Made by a program: the position numbers and the translations under genes. The notes under the pieces were generated by a model. That model saw only the letters and a list, made by a program, of their open reading frames with translations. It was not told the DNA's origin and did not search any database. This document shows positions 1-6,054 of a stretch of DNA of 6,592 nt, piece by piece. The DNA is from Synergistes sp. (GTDB lineage Bacteria; Synergistota; Synergistia; Synergistales; Synergistaceae), in contig JAEEYY010000111.1 in assembly GCA_016288355.1 (NCBI GenBank), positions 1 to 6,592 on the forward strand. Reading direction: 5' to 3'. Each line of letters opens with the position of its first letter. Position 1 is the first letter of the stretch.

Positions 1-58
1 AAAGGGGACATTCCCGGACGCCGTCCTGCAGCTTGACGCCGCATTTGACACAATACAT
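1..58 (-). CDS. Zinc-ribbon protein, N-terminal 19 codons only (DUF6320-like)
   Basis: Only the start of this gene is in the window; it continues past base 1. The visible peptide is MYCVKCGVKLQDGVRECPL. It has a CxxC pair (Cys3, Cys6) and a third cysteine at 17 followed by Pro, the usual first part of a zinc-ribbon knuckle, where a fourth cysteine would be expected just beyond the edge. The ATG directly follows the TAG stop of the upstream acyltransferase gene (stop 61-59, start 58-56), and an AAAGGAG ribosome binding site lies inside the end of that gene, so the two are almost certainly co-transcribed and translationally coupled. From memory, small zinc-ribbon membrane proteins of the DUF6320 type commonly sit beside acyltransferases of this kind in Bacillota. 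That family assignment is an inference from 19 residues and the context. Confidence 0.7.
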   Translation of the reverse strand, partial: MYCVKCGVKLQDGVRECPL

Positions 59-1339
59 CTATTCGTCGCTCCTTTGATTGCTTTCGATCTCGACCGGGAC
101 GCCCTCCTCCACCAGTGTGGAGAAGAAGAGCCGCTCCAGTTCCGATTCCTCGATCCCGCGGATCATGTTGATGAAGGTCCTGCCGCCGTAGCTGACGACA
201 GAGCAGTTGTTGGGATAGGTGTACTGCACGCCGATGATGAATTCGAACCGCTTCACATACCGGCTCATCTCCTCCGGGAACGAGACGTTGCCCAGATTGG
301 AGACATTGATGCATCCCATGGACTCTCCCCGGTTGTGGTACACCAGACGCATGGCCATCACTTTGATGACGCTGGGGGCAAGCCGCAGCACCGGGTTCTC
401 CTGAGGCTTCACATTGGCGGCGATCCTCCCGGCCATCTTCTGCGGGACCGCTTCCGCCGACAGCTGGTGTGACATCTGGTCGCACAGCTGAGAGAGCGAA
501 TAACTGCCCATCTTGGGGTCCACCCCGATGTTGACCGGCAGGACGAAATTTCGAAGGGTCTTTGACCCGAAGAGTTTTCTCAGATTGACGGGCACCGTGA
601 TCCGTACGGGGCGGTACCGGGATTCCGGCCGTTCCGCGCTTTGCATCGTCAGGATACTGTGGGCCATGACCGCCGAAAGAAAGGCGGTGGCTGTGACGTG
701 ATACCGGTGCGCTGCCTCCAGGAGCCTGTCGGTGGGAAGGATCCCGGTGGTCAGCACCCGGAACCGGTCCGGCTGTGGTGTTCCGTGCAGCCGGAAGACG
801 CTCTTTTGTCTCTCGTCAAGGGCAAAGTTCCCGGAGTGCTTCGGGAAGCTGTCTTCCAGTTCCTCCTCCGGCGGGGTCTGGGACAGATCTCTCAGATCTC
901 CCGTCTTCGGAACAGTGATCCCGTACCGGAGTTCCAGATACTGGGCGGCAAGGTTTTCCAAAAAGATCATCCCGCCGGTACCGTCTGTCACCGAATGAAA
1001 GGTCTCGACCGCGATCCGGTCCCGGTAGTAGAGGACCCGGATGAGACAGCGGCGCAGCTGACGCCGGGTCATGTGAGTCAGCGGATAGGCGAACTCTTCC
1101 TCGACGGTCAGCGGCTCATGGATCTCCTCCAGATAGCTCCAGAAAAAGCCGGAACGAAGCCGCACAAAAAAGCTGGGAAACCGTGGGCGCAGATCCTCCA
1201 GCGCCTGCTGGAGGACCGCCGGATCCACCTCCTCGGTGAGCGTCACCGAATGGCGGAATACGTTGTTCCAGTTACGGCGGATCATGGCCGGAAAGATGAG
1301 TGCGGCATTATCCAGTTTGAACCACTGTTTCTTCTTCAC
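59..1339 (-). CDS. Condensation/acetyltransferase-fold protein (alcohol acetyltransferase-like)
   Basis: This is a 426-residue soluble protein of the chloramphenicol-acetyltransferase/condensation-domain superfamily. The key motif is FHSVTDGTGG, in which His115 and Asp119-Gly120 form the HxxxDG catalytic signature; the family usually uses this His as general base in acyl transfer from CoA or a carrier protein. Residues from about 10 to 60 (hydrophobic start, then a charged helix) and the long second half with short strand-like segments (around 240-290 and 330-400) fit a two-lobed CAT-like fold, and the length suits the group often annotated as alcohol acetyltransferase. The true acyl donor and acceptor cannot be read from the sequence. 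The start is GTG (1339-1337). Upstream is AAGGAG with a long 13-nt spacer, and a closer GAAGGG 4 nt away, so initiation may be modest. It is the first gene of a minus-strand operon with the zinc-ribbon gene, and diverges from trpB. No signal peptide or membrane helix is evident. Confidence 0.75.
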   Translation of the reverse strand: MKKKQWFKLDNAALIFPAMIRRNWNNVFRHSVTLTEEVDPAVLQQALEDLRPRFPSFFVRLRSGFFWSYLEEIHEPLTVEEEFAYPLTHMTRRQLRRCLIRVLYYRDRIAVETFHSVTDGTGGMIFLENLAAQYLELRYGITVPKTGDLRDLSQTPPEEELEDSFPKHSGNFALDERQKSVFRLHGTPQPDRFRVLTTGILPTDRLLEAAHRYHVTATAFLSAVMAHSILTMQSAERPESRYRPVRITVPVNLRKLFGSKTLRNFVLPVNIGVDPKMGSYSLSQLCDQMSHQLSAEAVPQKMAGRIAANVKPQENPVLRLAPSVIKVMAMRLVYHNRGESMGCINVSNLGNVSFPEEMSRYVKRFEFIIGVQYTYPNNCSVVSYGGRTFINMIRGIEESELERLFFSTLVEEGVPVEIESNQRSDE

Positions 1340-1372
1340 GCGACCCTTCAGACTCCTTTTACATGATTCTTT

Positions 1373-1401
1373 ATTGTACCACGGAACGGTCTGTTTTTCA
1401 C
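1373..1401 (-). promoter_or_regulatory. Candidate sigma-A promoter for the acyltransferase operon
   Basis: On the minus strand, GTGAAA (1401-1396, four of six matches to TTGACA) is followed after 17 nt by TACAAT (1378-1373, five of six matches to TATAAT). Transcription would begin near 1366 and give a leader of about 27 nt before the GTG start. The spacing is ideal but the -35 is only fair. Confidence 0.45.
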
Positions 1402-1448
1402 CCGATAATTGTTACCTTTCCCTATCTTTTCCGTTCTTCGGTATTTCT

Positions 1449-1476
1449 TTCACAGGCTCCGGTTTTATGGTATACT
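1449..1476 (+). promoter_or_regulatory. Sigma-A promoter of the trpB operon
   Basis: TTCACA (1449-1454) and TATACT (1471-1476) are separated by 16 nt, and the -10 is preceded by TGG, giving an extended -10 element. The predicted start near 1483 leaves a leader of only about 32 nt. That is too short for a T-box, a TRAP site or a leader-peptide attenuator, so tryptophan control, if any, would have to act at the promoter itself. Confidence 0.65.
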
Positions 1477-1514
1477 GAGCGAAAACAACTGCGTTCCCCG
1501 GAAAGGAGCACACT

Positions 1515-2780
1515 ATGAATAAATACCGTGATTTTGACAACTATCTCAAGGAGTATCCCTCCCGGGACGGATACTTCGGGAAATACGGCGGAAACTATCT
1601 GGACGATCCGGAACTGATCAAGGCGTTCAACGAATACGCCGAGGCATACCACACCATCGCCCAGTCGGCTCAGTTTATCAACGAACTGCGCCGCATCCGC
1701 AGAGACTTTCAGGGACGTCCGACCCCTGTCTATCACTGCCAGAATCTCTCCAATGCCCTGGGGCGGTATCAGATCTACCTCAAGCGGGAGGATCTGAACC
1801 ACACGGGAGCCCACAAGCTCAACCACTGCCTGGGCGAAGGTCTGCTTGCCAAATTCATGGGCAAAAAGAAGCTCATCGCTGAAACGGGCGCCGGGCAGCA
1901 CGGTGTGGCTCTGGCAACTGCCGCCGCTTACTTCGGAATGGAATGCGACATCTATATGGGCGAAGTCGACATCGCCAAACAGGCGCCCAACGTGACCCGC
2001 ATGAAGATGCTGGGCGCAAGGGTCATCCCTGTCTCCTTCGGTCTTAAGACCCTCAAGGAAGCGGTCGACGCCGCCTTTATGGCCTACGCCAAAGAATACA
2101 AGGACGCCATCTACTGCATCGGTACTGCTGCCGGTCCCCATCCCTTCCCGCTGATGGTCCGGGATTTCCAGTTCGTCATCGGTGAGGAGGCCAGAGAGCA
2201 GTTCAAATCCCAGACGGGACATCTGCCCGATCAGGTCGTCGCCTGTGTTGGCGGCGGAAGCAATGCCATCGGCATGTTCACACCCTTCCTGGCAGATCCG
2301 GTGGAACTGGTCGGCGTCGAGCCTCTCGGCCGCGGTCCCGCGCTGGGGGACCACGCCGCCTCCATCACCTACGGCAAGGAGGGCGTCATGCATGGGTTCA
2401 ATTCCATCATGCTCGCCGACGAAAAGGGCGATCCCGCTCCCGTCTATTCCAACGCCAGCGGTCTCGATTATCCGGCTGCAGGTCCCGAGCACGCTCTTCT
2501 GCACGATCTGGGGCGGATCCGCTATGAGACCATCGACGACGAGGAAGCCATCGAGGCCCTGTTCCTGCTTTGCCGTCATGAGGGGATCATTCCCGCCATC
2601 GAAAGCTCCCATGCACTGGCCTATGCCATCAAGGTAGCCCGTACCGGTACCACCGGCAGCGTTCTCGTCAACCTGTCCGGACGGGGTGACAAGGACCTGG
2701 ACTACGTGGTCGAGCACTACGGCTACGGTCCGGAGTTTTTGGAAAAGATGGCCAAAAGACGGGGATCCGAAACGAAATAA
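1515..2780 (+). CDS. trpB: Tryptophan synthase beta chain (apparently without trpA nearby)
   Basis: This is a PLP enzyme that condenses L-serine with indole to make L-tryptophan in the cytoplasm. At 421 residues it is about 20 longer than typical TrpB, mostly from a longer N-terminus. The PLP lysine is Lys101 in LNHTGAHKLNHC, and catalytic Glu123 lies in AETGAGQHG; this 22-residue spacing equals that of Lys87 and Glu109 in the Salmonella enzyme. The phosphate-binding loop GGGSNA starts at 246, the GLDYP segment (Asp318) matches the region of Salmonella Asp305, and SGRGDKD (388-394) carries the serine near the PLP ring nitrogen. These features place it with classical TrpB1, with LNHC replacing the more usual INN or TNQ after the lysine. 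The ATG has AAGGAG 6 nt upstream. It heads an operon with the chorismate mutase-shikimate kinase gene 51 bp downstream. No trpA, trpC, trpD or trpE is in the window, so an indole-salvage role is possible but inferred. Confidence 0.95.
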   Translation: MNKYRDFDNYLKEYPSRDGYFGKYGGNYLDDPELIKAFNEYAEAYHTIAQSAQFINELRRIRRDFQGRPTPVYHCQNLSNALGRYQIYLKREDLNHTGAHKLNHCLGEGLLAKFMGKKKLIAETGAGQHGVALATAAAYFGMECDIYMGEVDIAKQAPNVTRMKMLGARVIPVSFGLKTLKEAVDAAFMAYAKEYKDAIYCIGTAAGPHPFPLMVRDFQFVIGEEAREQFKSQTGHLPDQVVACVGGGSNAIGMFTPFLADPVELVGVEPLGRGPALGDHAASITYGKEGVMHGFNSIMLADEKGDPAPVYSNASGLDYPAAGPEHALLHDLGRIRYETIDDEEAIEALFLLCRHEGIIPAIESSHALAYAIKVARTGTTGSVLVNLSGRGDKDLDYVVEHYGYGPEFLEKMAKRRGSETK

Positions 2781-2819
2781 CCTTTACCGATACCATCAAC
2801 CGATCATGATCACTTTGCC

Positions 2820-2825
2820 GAGGTG
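2820..2825 (+). promoter_or_regulatory. Ribosome binding site that fixes the CM-SK start
   Basis: GAGGTG lies 6 nt before the ATG at 2832. The GTG at 2823, which would add three residues, is part of this Shine-Dalgarno sequence and has no site of its own, so the ATG is preferred. Confidence 0.75.
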
Positions 2826-2831
2826 CCGCCT

Positions 2832-3602
2832 ATGAGTACATTGGAATCCTACCGGGAACAGATCGATTCCGTCGACCGGGAACTGCTCCGGCTGCTGGAA
2901 CAGCGCATGACGATCTCCGAGAAGATCGCCGAGGTCAAACGGGAACAGGGTCTTCCCACCTTCGACCGCGCCCGGGAAAACAGTAAACTGGGCCAGGTCA
3001 AAAAAGATGCTGCCGCTCCCTTCGGAGAGTATGCCGCCGATCTCTTTTCCACCCTGTTTGACCTGTCCAAACGCTACCAGCGGTTCCTGCGGGGCGAGAC
3101 CGATCCGGATCCCATTCCGGGCGGACGCAATCTGGTCCTCATCGGCATGCCGGGAAGCGGCAAGACGACCATCGGAAAAGAACTGGGAACTCTGACCGGA
3201 CGTGCGGTGATCGATACGGACGAGCTCATCAAGGCGGCAATCGGCTGCAACCCGGGGGACTACCTGCGCGAGCACGGAGAAGAAGCCTTCCGGAAGATCG
3301 AATCCGACCTCCTCACACGGTTTCGAAAGACCACCGGTCTGATCCTTTCCACCGGCGGCGGCGCGGTGCTGCGTTCGGAAAACGTCGAATGCCTGCGGGA
3401 ACACGGGATCCTGGTCTGGATCCGCCGGCCGCTGGAGGATCTGGACATCCAAGGGCGTCCCCTGTCCCAGCAAAAGCCCATTGAGGAGCTTTATGCCGAA
3501 CGGGAGCCGCTTTACCGGGATGCTGCGGATCTCATCCTGGACAACACCTCCTCTCCCGAGGAGGCGGCCGACCTGCTGCTTCTCTTAGTCAAAGCAATGT
3601 AA
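2832..3602 (+). CDS. Bifunctional chorismate mutase-shikimate kinase fusion
   Basis: This 256-residue protein has two complete aromatic-pathway domains. Residues 1-88 are an AroQ-type all-helical chorismate mutase (chorismate to prephenate). Every active-site residue of the E. coli P-protein mutase domain has a counterpart: Arg8, Arg25, Lys36, Asp45, Arg48, Glu49, Ser79 and Gln83. Residues about 89-99 form a Pro/Gly-rich linker. Residues 100-256 are a shikimate kinase (ATP-dependent shikimate 3-phosphorylation): Walker A GMPGSGKTT (105-113), shikimate-binding Asp130 in DTDEL, Phe153-Arg154 and Glu157, GGG (175-177), LID arginine in GRPL (208-211), and Arg224 in RxxxY. Both halves therefore look catalytically intact. 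The two reactions are not consecutive; EPSP synthase and chorismate synthase act between them, so direct channelling alone would not explain the fusion. The gene is second in the trpB operon and is followed by a terminator. No ACT domain is present, so feedback by Phe or Tyr is not evident. Confidence 0.93.
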   Translation: MSTLESYREQIDSVDRELLRLLEQRMTISEKIAEVKREQGLPTFDRARENSKLGQVKKDAAAPFGEYAADLFSTLFDLSKRYQRFLRGETDPDPIPGGRNLVLIGMPGSGKTTIGKELGTLTGRAVIDTDELIKAAIGCNPGDYLREHGEEAFRKIESDLLTRFRKTTGLILSTGGGAVLRSENVECLREHGILVWIRRPLEDLDIQGRPLSQQKPIEELYAEREPLYRDAADLILDNTSSPEEAADLLLLLVKAM

Positions 3603-3625
3603 AGGATATCTGCTTAACATGTAAA

Positions 3626-3671
3626 AGCTCGGACCGAAACCTCTGTTTTGAGGCTCCGGCCCGCTTTTTTT
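3626..3671 (+). terminator. Rho-independent terminator of the trpB operon
   Basis: An imperfect GC-rich hairpin starts 23 nt after the CM-SK stop. Its arms are AGC(TC)GGACCGAAACCTC and GAGGCTCCGGCCCGCT with a TGTTTT loop, and it is followed directly by seven T residues (3665-3671). The stem contains a bulge and mismatches, but the closing CCTC/GAGG pairing and the T-run are clear. Confidence 0.75.
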
Positions 3672-3742
3672 GCCCATTTTTTGTGAAAGTTGAAAGATTC
3701 CCCCAAAGTTATGCCAGCAAACTGCCCAAAATTGACCGGAAT

Positions 3743-3761
3743 CCTTTGGCATAGACAAAGG
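3743..3761. repeat. Inverted repeat upstream of the adh promoter (possible operator)
   Basis: CCTTTG (3743-3748) and CAAAGG (3756-3761) form a 6-bp inverted repeat with a 7-nt spacer, ending 10 nt before the candidate -35. A second pair overlaps it: TATGCC (3710-3715) with GGCATA (3748-3753). Such dyads next to a promoter can be regulator sites. No known consensus (Rex, CcpA) is matched in full, and chance occurrence is possible. Confidence 0.3.
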
Positions 3762-3771
3762 GAAAACAATC

Positions 3772-3801
3772 TTTACTTTGGCTTGACGGTTGCCGTATAA
3801 T
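3772..3801 (+). promoter_or_regulatory. Sigma-A promoter of the alcohol dehydrogenase gene
   Basis: A perfect TATAAT (3796-3801) is preceded, after 18 nt, by TTTACT (3772-3777, four of six -35 matches). The nearby TTGACG (3783-3788) is only 7 nt from the -10 and cannot act as its -35. The start near 3808 gives a leader of about 32 nt containing the AAAGAGGTG ribosome binding site. Between the upstream terminator and this promoter (3672-3771) no open reading frame stands out; the stretch is AT-rich and holds the inverted repeats and a TTGTGAAA element at 3681-3688. Confidence 0.65.
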
Positions 3802-3839
3802 GAAAGAAAGCAAAAACTATGAAAGAGGTGCTTTAATCT

Positions 3840-4967
3840 ATGGAAATGCGGTTTAATAACCCTGTCAACATTATGGTTGGTTCCGGTGTTGTTGCTGCCA
3901 ATGCAAACCTGTTCGCAGGTCTCGGCAAGGCTGCTATCATCGTCACCGATCCGTACGCCGGTAAACTGTCCGGTGCTTTGGCGGATGTCGAAGGTGTTCT
4001 GAAAGAAAAGGGCATCAAGTATGCGATCTTTGATGAGATCGGCCCGAATCCGGCTATTCTCGATGTCGAGAGAGCTGCCAACAAGGCAAAAGAGATCGGC
4101 GCTGAGTTCGTAATCGCCATCGGCGGCGGTTCCTGCATCGATGCCGGTAAGATCTGCGCTCTGCTCTGCAAGAACGACATCAAGCCTGTTGAGAAACTCT
4201 ACAGCACCAAGTTCTTTGAGCTGGCTCCTTCCCTTCCGATCATCGCCATCGGCACCACTTCCGGTACCGGTTCCGAAGTCACTCCGTTCGCTGTTACCAC
4301 CGAGCCGGTGACAGGCATCAAGAGGTCTACCTTCTCTCCCTACAACTTTGCCAAGTATGCATTCGGCGATCCGCAGTATACCGCTACCGTTCCGGTCCCC
4401 GGAACCATCTCCACCGCTCTTGACGCTTTGAGCCACTGCCTGGATGCTTACTTCCAGAAGTCCGCTCATGTCATGACCAAGCTGTTTGCTGTCGAAGGCA
4501 TCAAGCTGATCTACAAGAACCTGGTCGCAATTGACGGCAAGACCGTTGACCAGATCACTCCGGATCAGAGAGCTGAACTCTACATCGGTTCTATCTACGG
4601 CGGTTATGCCATCGCTCTGTCCGGTACCACCTGGACCCACAGCTTCGGCTATCACCTGACCGAGAACTACAAGATCCCGCACGGTATCGCTACCGCAGTC
4701 TTCCTGCCTCCGTATCTGGAACTCTGCAAGAAGAATGCTCCTGCTGAGTCCGCTGAGCTGTATGCCGCCATCGGCATCTCCTACGAGGATCTGGTCGGCC
4801 TGATCAAGAAGCTGGCTGTCATCAACATCCCGAAGGTCTCTGACGAAGAGATGGCTACCTGGGTCAAGGAACAGGATGGCAAGGCCTCCTTGAAGGGCTC
4901 CAAGTCCGGTGATGTTTCCGATCCGAAGGAGATCGAGAGACTCTGCCGCGCTGCTATCGGCCAATAA
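3840..4967 (+). CDS. Iron-containing alcohol dehydrogenase (fermentative)
   Basis: This 375-residue cytoplasmic enzyme belongs to group III (Fe-dependent) alcohol dehydrogenases, which interconvert aldehydes or ketones and alcohols with NAD(P)H. The N-terminal dinucleotide domain carries GGGSCIDAGK (95-104) and GTTSGTGSE (138-146). The C-terminal helical domain has the four metal ligands Asp195 and His199 (in LDALSHC), His267 (WTHSFG) and His281 (KIPHG). Length and spacing are standard, so it should be active; the substrate (ethanol, butanol, propanediol or another) cannot be decided. The ATG has GAGGTG 9 nt upstream. It appears monocistronic, between its own promoter and a strong terminator. 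Codon use differs from its neighbours: four of six arginines are AGA/AGG, and GCT, GTT, AAG and CTG are frequent, whereas adjacent genes favour CGG/CGC and GCC. This is typical of very highly expressed genes, consistent with a major NADH-recycling step. Confidence 0.93.
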   Translation: MEMRFNNPVNIMVGSGVVAANANLFAGLGKAAIIVTDPYAGKLSGALADVEGVLKEKGIKYAIFDEIGPNPAILDVERAANKAKEIGAEFVIAIGGGSCIDAGKICALLCKNDIKPVEKLYSTKFFELAPSLPIIAIGTTSGTGSEVTPFAVTTEPVTGIKRSTFSPYNFAKYAFGDPQYTATVPVPGTISTALDALSHCLDAYFQKSAHVMTKLFAVEGIKLIYKNLVAIDGKTVDQITPDQRAELYIGSIYGGYAIALSGTTWTHSFGYHLTENYKIPHGIATAVFLPPYLELCKKNAPAESAELYAAIGISYEDLVGLIKKLAVINIPKVSDEEMATWVKEQDGKASLKGSKSGDVSDPKEIERLCRAAIGQ

Positions 4968-4986
4968 GATCAATTCTGATCAACCC

Positions 4987-5021
4987 AAAGAGGTGCTTCT
5001 TCGGAAGCACCTCTTTCTTTT
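4987..5021 (+). terminator. Strong rho-independent terminator after adh
   Basis: A perfect 13-bp stem, AAAGAGGTGCTTC (4987-4999) with GAAGCACCTCTTT (5004-5016), is closed by a stable C(UUCG)G tetraloop and followed by CTTTTT. It lies 20 nt after the adh stop. The left arm repeats 12 nt of the gene's own ribosome-binding region at 3822-3833. Confidence 0.93.
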
Positions 5022-5030
5022 TCCCTTGAC

Positions 5031-5059
5031 TGGTAACCGGCGCAGTCACAGGGTATACT
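5031..5059 (+). promoter_or_regulatory. Candidate promoter of the membrane-protein gene
   Basis: TATACT (5054-5059) lies 31 nt before the TTG start. At 17-nt spacing the -35 would be TGGTAA (5031-5036), only three of six matches. A better TTGACT (5026-5031) is 22 nt away, too far for normal sigma-A use. Position after a terminator supports a promoter here, but the -35 is weak. Confidence 0.45.
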
Positions 5060-5077
5060 GGAGACAGAAGCCTACGG

Positions 5078-5083
5078 AAGGAG
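5078..5083 (+). promoter_or_regulatory. Ribosome binding site supporting a TTG start
   Basis: AAGGAG lies 7 nt before the TTG at 5091, an ideal spacing. No in-frame ATG or GTG lies nearby with a comparable site, so the rare TTG start is accepted. Confidence 0.8.
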
Positions 5084-5090
5084 TGATCAT

Positions 5091-5996
5091 TTGAAAGCCT
5101 TATCCAACCGTCAAATCCTGACCATCGCCATCGCTCTGGTCGTCGCGCTGCTGTCGGTCTTTGTCTTTGCCAAAATCTTTTCCTCGGTGGATCACCATCA
5201 GAAATCGATCGCCGTACTGGAGGAAAAGCGCGCCAATGTGATCAAACTGGCCGCGGCGGCGACCGCTACGTCGGCGGCCATCACACTTCTGCCCGGAGAC
5301 GCTGCCACCCCCATTGCGGAAAAGCTGACGGACCTGAGCCTCGGGTTTCTCATCGTCATGGTGGCGCTTCTCCTGGAGAAGTACCTGCTCACCATCACCG
5401 GCTATGCCGCCTGTTATCTGCTGATCCCCCTGGCCTGTGCCGGCGTGATCGCCAATGTCTTCCTAAAGAAGCCGTCGATCCAGCGGATCATCGTCAAGAT
5501 CGTCATCTTTGCCCTGGCAATCCTGCTGGTGATTCCCGCTTCCCTCAAGGTCTCCGCCATCATTGAAAAGACCTACCAGGAATCCATCGACGCCACCATC
5601 ACCATGGCCGAGGAAACGGCCGATGAGATGAGTTCCTATGCAGCCTCGGATGAAGATAAGAATATCCTGACCCGCACCTGGGAGACGATCACCGGCGGCG
5701 TCAAGGGACTTGCCGAAAAGGCGAAGTCCACCCTCAACCGGTTCATCGAGGCTTTGGCGGTATTGATCGTGACCTCCTGTATCATCCCGATCTTAGTGAT
5801 CCTGTTCTTCATCTGGCTGGTCAAACTCCTGGTGGGCGCGGATCTTTCGGTCCCCAACTGGGTCGATCTTCTGCGCAGACGCCCCGGCAAACGGCCTGCG
5901 GCTCCTGCCGGCGCTCCTGCCCTTCCGGATACGGCACAGGAAGAAGCAGAATCCCCGGAACCTCCTCCCGAGCACAAGGACAAAAATCAGGAATAA
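5091..5996 (+). CDS. Multi-pass membrane protein of unknown function
   Basis: This 301-residue integral membrane protein could not be assigned a function. Hydrophobic segments are at about 8-28, 84-100, 102-125, 131-155 and 218-248, giving four or five helices depending on whether the 84-125 block (interrupted by LEKYLLTITG) crosses twice. Between the first two is a 55-residue segment with a charged start (EEKR, 44-47) and a distinctive LLPGDAATPIAEKLTDLS stretch (66-83). A polar, mostly helical loop (156-217, rich in Glu, Thr, Lys) separates the last two helices. The C-terminal tail (about 262-301) begins with the basic RRRPGKR and becomes Pro/Ala- then Glu-rich, probably disordered; the basic part suggests it is cytoplasmic. 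I recall similar sequences in other gut Bacillota with no function. No transporter, sensor or enzyme motif is visible. The gene starts with TTG, appears monocistronic, and is flanked by terminators on both sides. Confidence 0.85.
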   Translation: MKALSNRQILTIAIALVVALLSVFVFAKIFSSVDHHQKSIAVLEEKRANVIKLAAAATATSAAITLLPGDAATPIAEKLTDLSLGFLIVMVALLLEKYLLTITGYAACYLLIPLACAGVIANVFLKKPSIQRIIVKIVIFALAILLVIPASLKVSAIIEKTYQESIDATITMAEETADEMSSYAASDEDKNILTRTWETITGGVKGLAEKAKSTLNRFIEALAVLIVTSCIIPILVILFFIWLVKLLVGADLSVPNWVDLLRRRPGKRPAAPAGAPALPDTAQEEAESPEPPPEHKDKNQE

Positions 5997-6014
5997 CGAT
6001 CCGGATCAAACAGA

Positions 6015-6048
6015 AAAGCCCGCTCCCAACGGAGCGGGCTTTCTTTTT
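6015..6048. terminator. Bidirectional terminator between convergent genes
   Basis: A perfect 12-bp stem, AAAGCCCGCTCC (6015-6026) with GGAGCGGGCTTT (6031-6042), loop CAAC, is followed on the plus strand by CTTTTTCC. On the minus strand the stem is followed by TTCTGTTTG after its own T residues. It lies 19 nt past the membrane-protein stop and 13 nt past the azlD stop, so it should serve both, more strongly on the plus strand. Confidence 0.9.
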
Positions 6049-6054
6049 CCTTTG

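Noticed and set aside
641..1366. Open frame of 241 codons opposite the acyltransferase gene
   Set aside because: It is antisense to a gene with a recognisable catalytic motif, and its product has no recognisable domain.
1422..2717. Long open frame (431 codons) on the strand opposite trpB
   Set aside because: It lies antisense to a well-supported enzyme gene, covers that gene's promoter, and its low-complexity Gly/Asp/Val-rich product resembles no family. It is a by-product of the GC-rich codon bias.
2802..2811. GATCATGATC palindrome between trpB and the CM-SK gene
   Set aside because: It is too short and lacks a T-run, so it is not a terminator. The 51-bp gap is consistent with one operon.
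3783..3801. TTGACG close to TATAAT upstream of adh as a -35/-10 pair
   Set aside because: The spacer is only 7 nt, far too short for RNA polymerase; TTTACT at 18-nt spacing is the plausible -35.
3585..4973. Long open frame (462 codons) opposite adh
   Set aside because: It runs through the adh promoter and the upstream terminator and mirrors the codon bias of adh. No ribosome binding site or family resemblance was seen.
4968..4981. GATCA...TGATC dyad between the adh stop and its terminator
   Set aside because: The arms are only 5 bp with a 4-nt loop and no T-run follows. The much stronger hairpin just downstream explains termination.
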